From JAZNQN01 sp045656005 (lineage in GTDB: Bacteria; Bacillota; Clostridia; UMGS1883; UMGS1540), in assembly GCA_045656005.1 (NCBI GenBank), contig JAZOQG010000026.1, forward strand, positions 1-8,969: 8,969 nt of DNA, in the 5' to 3' direction. Each line of letters starts with the position of its first letter. Position 1 is the stretch's first letter. This document shows positions 5,866 to 8,969 of the stretch, piece by piece. The position numbers and the translations under genes are program-made. The notes beneath the pieces are model-generated. The model had not been told where the DNA came from, searched no databases, and was given only the letters and a program-made list of their open reading frames with translations.

Positions 5866-6567
5866 CTATTCCCCTAAAAATTCTTTTACACAACGTCTGT
5901 ATGCCGCAACAGGATCATCTGCAGCTGTAATAGGTCTGCCTACAACAATGTAGTCAGAGCCTATCTCCCTTGCCTTTGCGGGAGTTGTAACCCTTTTCTG
6001 GTCGCCCACGTCACCGTCTGCAAATCTTACTCCCGGAGTTACAGTATAAAAATCTTTTCCGCATTTTTCTTTTACAATAGAGGCTTCAAGCGGTGAGCAC
6101 ACAACACCGTCAAGTCCTGCCGCATGTGCATTTTTCGCATAGTGCGCAACAACATCGCCTATATTTTCATTTATAAGCAAATCTCTTTCCATTACTTCCT
6201 GACTTGTTGAAGTAAGCTGTGTTACTGCCAAAAGTATAGGTCTTGTGCCGTCTTCTCTTGTAAGCCCTTCGATAGCCGCTTCCATCATAGGAATTGTTCC
6301 CGATGCATGAAGATTGCACATGTCAACATCAAGATTTGATAGAACACTCATCGCTTTTTTAACTGTGTTTGGAATATCGTGAAGTTTTAAATCGAGAAAA
6401 ATTTTGTGTCCTCTTTTTTTAATTTCTTTCACAATGGAAGGACCTGTCGCATAAAAAAGCTCCATTCCCACCTTAAGATATGGTTTTTCCTCTTTGAATA
6501 AATCAAGAAAATTAAACAAAGCCTCTGCACTTGCAAAATCACAAGCAATAATTACATCTTTAGCCAT
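5866..6567 (-). CDS. pyrF: Orotidine 5'-phosphate decarboxylase
   Basis: This 233-residue enzyme decarboxylates OMP to UMP without a cofactor, the last step of the pathway. Its TIM-barrel signatures are Lys32 in LKVG, the catalytic FLDLKLHDIPNTV (57-69, with Asp59, Lys61 and Asp64), TPGVR (177-181) and VVGRPIT (208-214), which closes the phosphate site. The frame is open 19 codons further upstream, inside pyrD, but the ATG at 6567 has a strong GGAGG at 9 nt and the protein then begins at the first barrel strand (DVIIACDFA). The start overlaps the pyrD stop as TAATG, pointing to translational coupling. Length matches the bacterial short-form family. Confidence 0.97.
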   Translation of the reverse strand: MAKDVIIACDFASAEALFNFLDLFKEEKPYLKVGMELFYATGPSIVKEIKKRGHKIFLDLKLHDIPNTVKKAMSVLSNLDVDMCNLHASGTIPMMEAAIEGLTREDGTRPILLAVTQLTSTSQEVMERDLLINENIGDVVAHYAKNAHAAGLDGVVCSPLEASIVKEKCGKDFYTVTPGVRFADGDVGDQKRVTTPAKAREIGSDYIVVGRPITAADDPVAAYRRCVKEFLGE

Positions 6568-7478
6568 TAGTGAGCACCTCCGATAATATCTGATAATTTT
6601 TCTATATTGTATTTTTCCATGCACGCAGGAAGATTTTCAATAATTTCCTTACATGCATAGGGATTTACTAAATTTGCCGCACCTACCTGAACGGCAGTTG
6701 CACCGCAGAGCATCATTTCGATAACGTCTTCAGCTTTTGACACACCGCCCATACCTATAATCGGTATCTTAACAGCTTCATAAACCTGATAAACCATGCG
6801 AAGGGCAACAGGCAAAACGGCATCTCCCGAAAGACCGCCTGTTTTGTTCTTGAGTATTGGCTTTCTTTTTCTTAAATCTATTCTCATGCCCATAAGGGTA
6901 TTTATAAGGCTTACCGCATCAGCACCGCCTGCCTCACAGGCGCGGGCAATCTCGCAAATATCCGTAACATTTGGCGAAAGTTTAATGCATACAGGCTTTG
7001 TAGTAACTTTTTTAACAGCCTTTGTAACCTCAAACGCACTCTCGGCACTAGTCCCAAAACTCATACCGCCTCCGTGAACATTTGGACAACTGATGTTTAC
7101 TTCAATAATTGAAACATTGTCGCAAGCATCAATTTTTTGGCAACAGTAAACATATTCGTCAAGAGAAAATCCGCTTATATTCGCAACAACACCTTTGTTA
7201 AAATACTCCTTGATTTTCGGCATTTTTTCATTAACAACCACATCTATTCCGGGATTTTGAAGTCCGACACTATTGAGCATTCCCGAAGGTGTTTCCGCAA
7301 TTCTTGGTGTAGCATTTCCAAATCTTGGCTCTCTTGTTGTGCCTTTTGTGGAAAATGAGCCAAGTATGTTTATATCGTAAAAATCTTTAAATTCTTCACC
7401 AAAACCAAATGTTCCGCTTGCAGGAATAATGGGGTTTGAAAGCTCCACTCCGCAAAGATTAACTTTTAAATCTACCAT
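6567..7478 (-). CDS. pyrD: Dihydroorotate dehydrogenase, NAD-dependent type 1B catalytic subunit
   Basis: This 303-residue FMN flavoprotein oxidises dihydroorotate to orotate. It is cytosolic and works as a PyrD2-PyrK2 complex. Visible elements are STKGTT (43-48, FMN and substrate lysine), NSVGLQNPG (69-77), EVNISCPNVHGGG (126-138) with catalytic base Cys131, IKLSPN (165-170), IGMGGV (241-246) and CGATAVQVGAA (258-268). A cysteine base rather than serine marks class 1, and the neighbouring pyrK marks type 1B, which passes electrons to NAD+ rather than quinone or fumarate. I set the start at 7478, where AAAGGAGG sits 7 nt upstream; the 28 codons open upstream are read through pyrK and do not resemble the family. 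It overlaps the end of pyrK by 7 bp and pyrF by 1 bp. Confidence 0.96.
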   Translation of the reverse strand: MVDLKVNLCGVELSNPIIPASGTFGFGEEFKDFYDINILGSFSTKGTTREPRFGNATPRIAETPSGMLNSVGLQNPGIDVVVNEKMPKIKEYFNKGVVANISGFSLDEYVYCCQKIDACDNVSIIEVNISCPNVHGGGMSFGTSAESAFEVTKAVKKVTTKPVCIKLSPNVTDICEIARACEAGGADAVSLINTLMGMRIDLRKRKPILKNKTGGLSGDAVLPVALRMVYQVYEAVKIPIIGMGGVSKAEDVIEMMLCGATAVQVGAANLVNPYACKEIIENLPACMEKYNIEKLSDIIGGAH

Positions 7479-8188
7479 ATTATTTCCTCCTTTAAAAGAA
7501 CAGGGCCATCTTTGCATATACGCTTGTCCCCATACTTTGTTTTGCAGCTGCAACCCATGCAAGCGCCAAACCCACAGCCCATTCTTTCCTCGAATGAGAA
7601 CTGACCACTCGTGTTTGTTTTCTCATAAACACTTTTGAGCATAGGCTCAGGTCCGCATGTGTAAAAATATGTATAATCTTCGGGCAGGGCATCTGTTACA
7701 AAACCTTTTATTCCATAGCTTCCGTCAACAGTTGTTATGGAAACTTCGGCACCAAGTGCCTCAAATTCCTCTTTATAAAAAACTTCATCACTTTTGTTAA
7801 ACCCAAGTATTACCTTAACTTTTTTACCCTCGGAAATCAGCTTTTTACAAAGTGCGAACATCGGAGGAACACCAACACCGCCACCGATTAAAAGAGGTCT
7901 TTCTCCGCTTTTCTCTGTGTCGTATCCGTTTCCAAGCCCCGTTAAAACATCAAGAGCTTGTCCTTTTTCCATACGGCTTAAAAATTCAGTTCCTTCGCCC
8001 ACTACTTTGTAAATTATCGTAAGCATTCCGTCCTCAAAGTCGCACACAGAAATGGGACGTCTCAAGTATTTACCTTCTATTTTTATATTTACAAACTGAC
8101 CCGTGGCAGTAATTTTCGATGTATCGCCCGAAAGTGTCATTTTGTAAACGTCTTTTGCAATTTTTATGTTTTCACAAATTACAAACAT
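7472..8188 (-). CDS. pyrK: Dihydroorotate dehydrogenase B electron-transfer subunit
   Basis: This 238-residue protein carries FAD and a [2Fe-2S] cluster and passes electrons from the FMN of PyrD to NAD+. Domain order is a ferredoxin-reductase-type FAD barrel with LRRPISV (42-48), an NAD-binding region with IGGGVGVPPM (101-110) and CGPEPML (178-184), then a C-terminal Fe-S domain. Likely cluster ligands are Cys205, Cys210, Cys213 and Cys225 in CGFGACMGCSC...CKDGP; an additional Cys215 is also present. AAGGAGG precedes the ATG at 8188. The start overlaps pyrC by 10 bp and the end overlaps pyrD by 7 bp, consistent with tight stoichiometry. Its presence identifies the neighbouring PyrD as the NAD-linked type 1B enzyme, common in Gram-positive bacteria. 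Confidence 0.96.
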   Translation of the reverse strand: MFVICENIKIAKDVYKMTLSGDTSKITATGQFVNIKIEGKYLRRPISVCDFEDGMLTIIYKVVGEGTEFLSRMEKGQALDVLTGLGNGYDTEKSGERPLLIGGGVGVPPMFALCKKLISEGKKVKVILGFNKSDEVFYKEEFEALGAEVSITTVDGSYGIKGFVTDALPEDYTYFYTCGPEPMLKSVYEKTNTSGQFSFEERMGCGFGACMGCSCKTKYGDKRICKDGPVLLKEEIIW

Positions 8189-8969
8189 ATCTTTCCTCCT
8201 TCAAAAACTCTCTTACCGTCTACCACCGTCATAAGACATTTTCCAAAAACGCTGTCTCCATCAAACGGTGAGCTTTTGCCCATTGACAAAAAGTTTTTAC
8301 TGTCAATTTTATATTCATTATCAAGGTCGAATACACAAAACTGTGCCATCTCTCCCTCTTTTATATCTCTGCCTATGCCAAATCGCTTTGCGGGATTTAT
8401 GTGCATAATCTCCATCTGCTTTTCGAGTGAAATAATTCCCGTTTTAACAAGCGAAGTATATATTTTTGCAAAGGAGGTTTCAATGCCTACTATGCCGTTA
8501 AGGCTTCCGCAAAGCCCTTTGCTTTTTTCCTCTTTGCTGTGTGGTGCATGGTCTGTAGCAATCATATCAATTGTGCCGTCACAAATGCCTTCAATCAAAG
8601 CATCACGGTCACACTTGCTTCTTATAGGCGGATTCATTTTAAATCTTCCCTCGTCTTTTAAATCCATGTCGCATAAAGCAAGATAATGCGGTCCTGTTTC
8701 GCACGTTACGTCAATTCCCGATTTTTTCGCTTCTCTTATAAGTGCTACTGTTTCCTTCGTAGAAATATGGCAAACATGATACTTGCAGCCTATTTTTGAA
8801 ACAAGGTTTAAATCTCTTTCAACCTGCCTCCATTCACTTTCAGAACAAATTCCGCGGTGTCCGTTTATTTTCGCATATTCACCATCGTGAATATAGCCGC
8901 CGAAAAGAAGCGAATTGTCCTCGCAATGTGCAACAAGAATTTTTCCTAAGGCCTTGCATTTTTCCATAG
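8179..8969 (-). CDS. pyrC: Dihydroorotase, class I, C-terminal part
   Basis: About 263 codons from the 3' end are present; the N-terminal part, which would hold the HxH metal motif, lies beyond the right edge. Class I dihydroorotases are about 420-430 residues, so roughly 160 are missing. The enzyme cyclises carbamoyl aspartate to dihydroorotate using a metal centre. Remaining metal or catalytic elements are AHCEDN (His at about visible residue 14), CHISTKETV, the substrate segment MNPPIRS, and IATDHAPHS with the catalytic aspartate. The C-terminal segment with the FCVFDLD and SPFDG stretches is typical of amidohydrolase-fold dihydroorotases. The stop TAA overlaps the pyrK start by 10 bp. The true start and any pyr-operon promoter or attenuator are outside the window. 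Confidence 0.95.
   Translation of the reverse strand, partial: MEKCKALGKILVAHCEDNSLLFGGYIHDGEYAKINGHRGICSESEWRQVERDLNLVSKIGCKYHVCHISTKETVALIREAKKSGIDVTCETGPHYLALCDMDLKDEGRFKMNPPIRSKCDRDALIEGICDGTIDMIATDHAPHSKEEKSKGLCGSLNGIVGIETSFAKIYTSLVKTGIISLEKQMEIMHINPAKRFGIGRDIKEGEMAQFCVFDLDNEYKIDSKNFLSMGKSSPFDGDSVFGKCLMTVVDGKRVFEGGKICL

Noticed and set aside
6568..6624. Longer PyrF start at 6624
   Set aside because: The extra 19 residues are read out of the 3' end of pyrD, have no PyrF similarity, and the ATG at 6567 has the better ribosome site.
7479..7562. Longer PyrD start at 7562
   Set aside because: The extra 28 residues come from another frame of pyrK, and a strong AAAGGAGG points to the ATG at 7478.
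7472..7580. Extra cysteine (Cys215) and short loop in the PyrK Fe-S domain
   Set aside because: The four-ligand pattern is complete and loop length before the last Cys varies in the family, so this is ordinary variation.
8276..8686. Plus-strand open frame antisense to pyrC, and similar plus-strand frames across the window
   Set aside because: They are shadows of well-identified minus-strand genes with no family resemblance and no convincing ribosome sites.

Overview
The window is a housekeeping nucleotide-biosynthesis locus from a low-to-moderate GC Gram-positive bacterium, most likely an anaerobic member of class Clostridia (Bacillota). The evidence is strong AGGAGG-type ribosome sites, a consensus sigma-A promoter, a type 1B dihydroorotate dehydrogenase (PyrD plus PyrK), a PyrB/PyrI aspartate transcarbamoylase and Clostridia-like protein sequences. 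The genus cannot be fixed from the sequence. All recognisable genes lie on the minus strand, so transcription runs from high to low coordinates.

Pyrimidine cluster (8969 to 2697). In transcription order it holds pyrC (5' end outside the window), pyrK, pyrD, pyrF, pyrE, a DUF4432/aldose-epimerase-like gene, pyrB and pyrI. Together these cover every step of de novo UMP synthesis except carbamoyl phosphate synthetase. PyrB/PyrI make carbamoyl aspartate, PyrC closes the ring, PyrD/PyrK oxidise dihydroorotate with NAD+, PyrE adds PRPP and PyrF decarboxylates OMP to UMP. Most junctions are overlapping (pyrC/pyrK, pyrK/pyrD, pyrD/pyrF, pyrB/pyrI). The non-pyrimidine epimerase gene is the exception: it sits in wider spacers and follows a perfect 8-bp hairpin.

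Intergenic control region (2696 to 2460). An AT-rich hairpin follows pyrI. Next comes a consensus promoter (TTGACT, 17 bp, TATAAT), then an RNA leader that folds as a ZTP (pfl-motif) riboswitch with P1, P2, P3 and pseudoknot. A 12-bp intrinsic terminator shares bases with P3. This is an ON switch for the downstream purine genes.

Purine cluster (2459 to 1). It holds purE, a PurF-family gene, and purM (3' end outside the window). The PurF protein keeps the phosphoribosyltransferase and Fe-S cysteine positions but lacks the glutaminase catalytic cysteine. Between purF and purM lies a 270-bp element bounded by perfect 21-bp terminal inverted repeats. It starts directly after the purF stop codon, ends just before the purM ribosome site, and looks like a MITE-type non-autonomous mobile element.

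Most of the window is conventional metabolism. The points that stand out are the cysteine-less PurF, the inverted-repeat element inside the pur operon, the riboswitch/terminator, and the sugar-epimerase-like gene inside the pyr operon. I see no sign of a wholly new multi-gene system.
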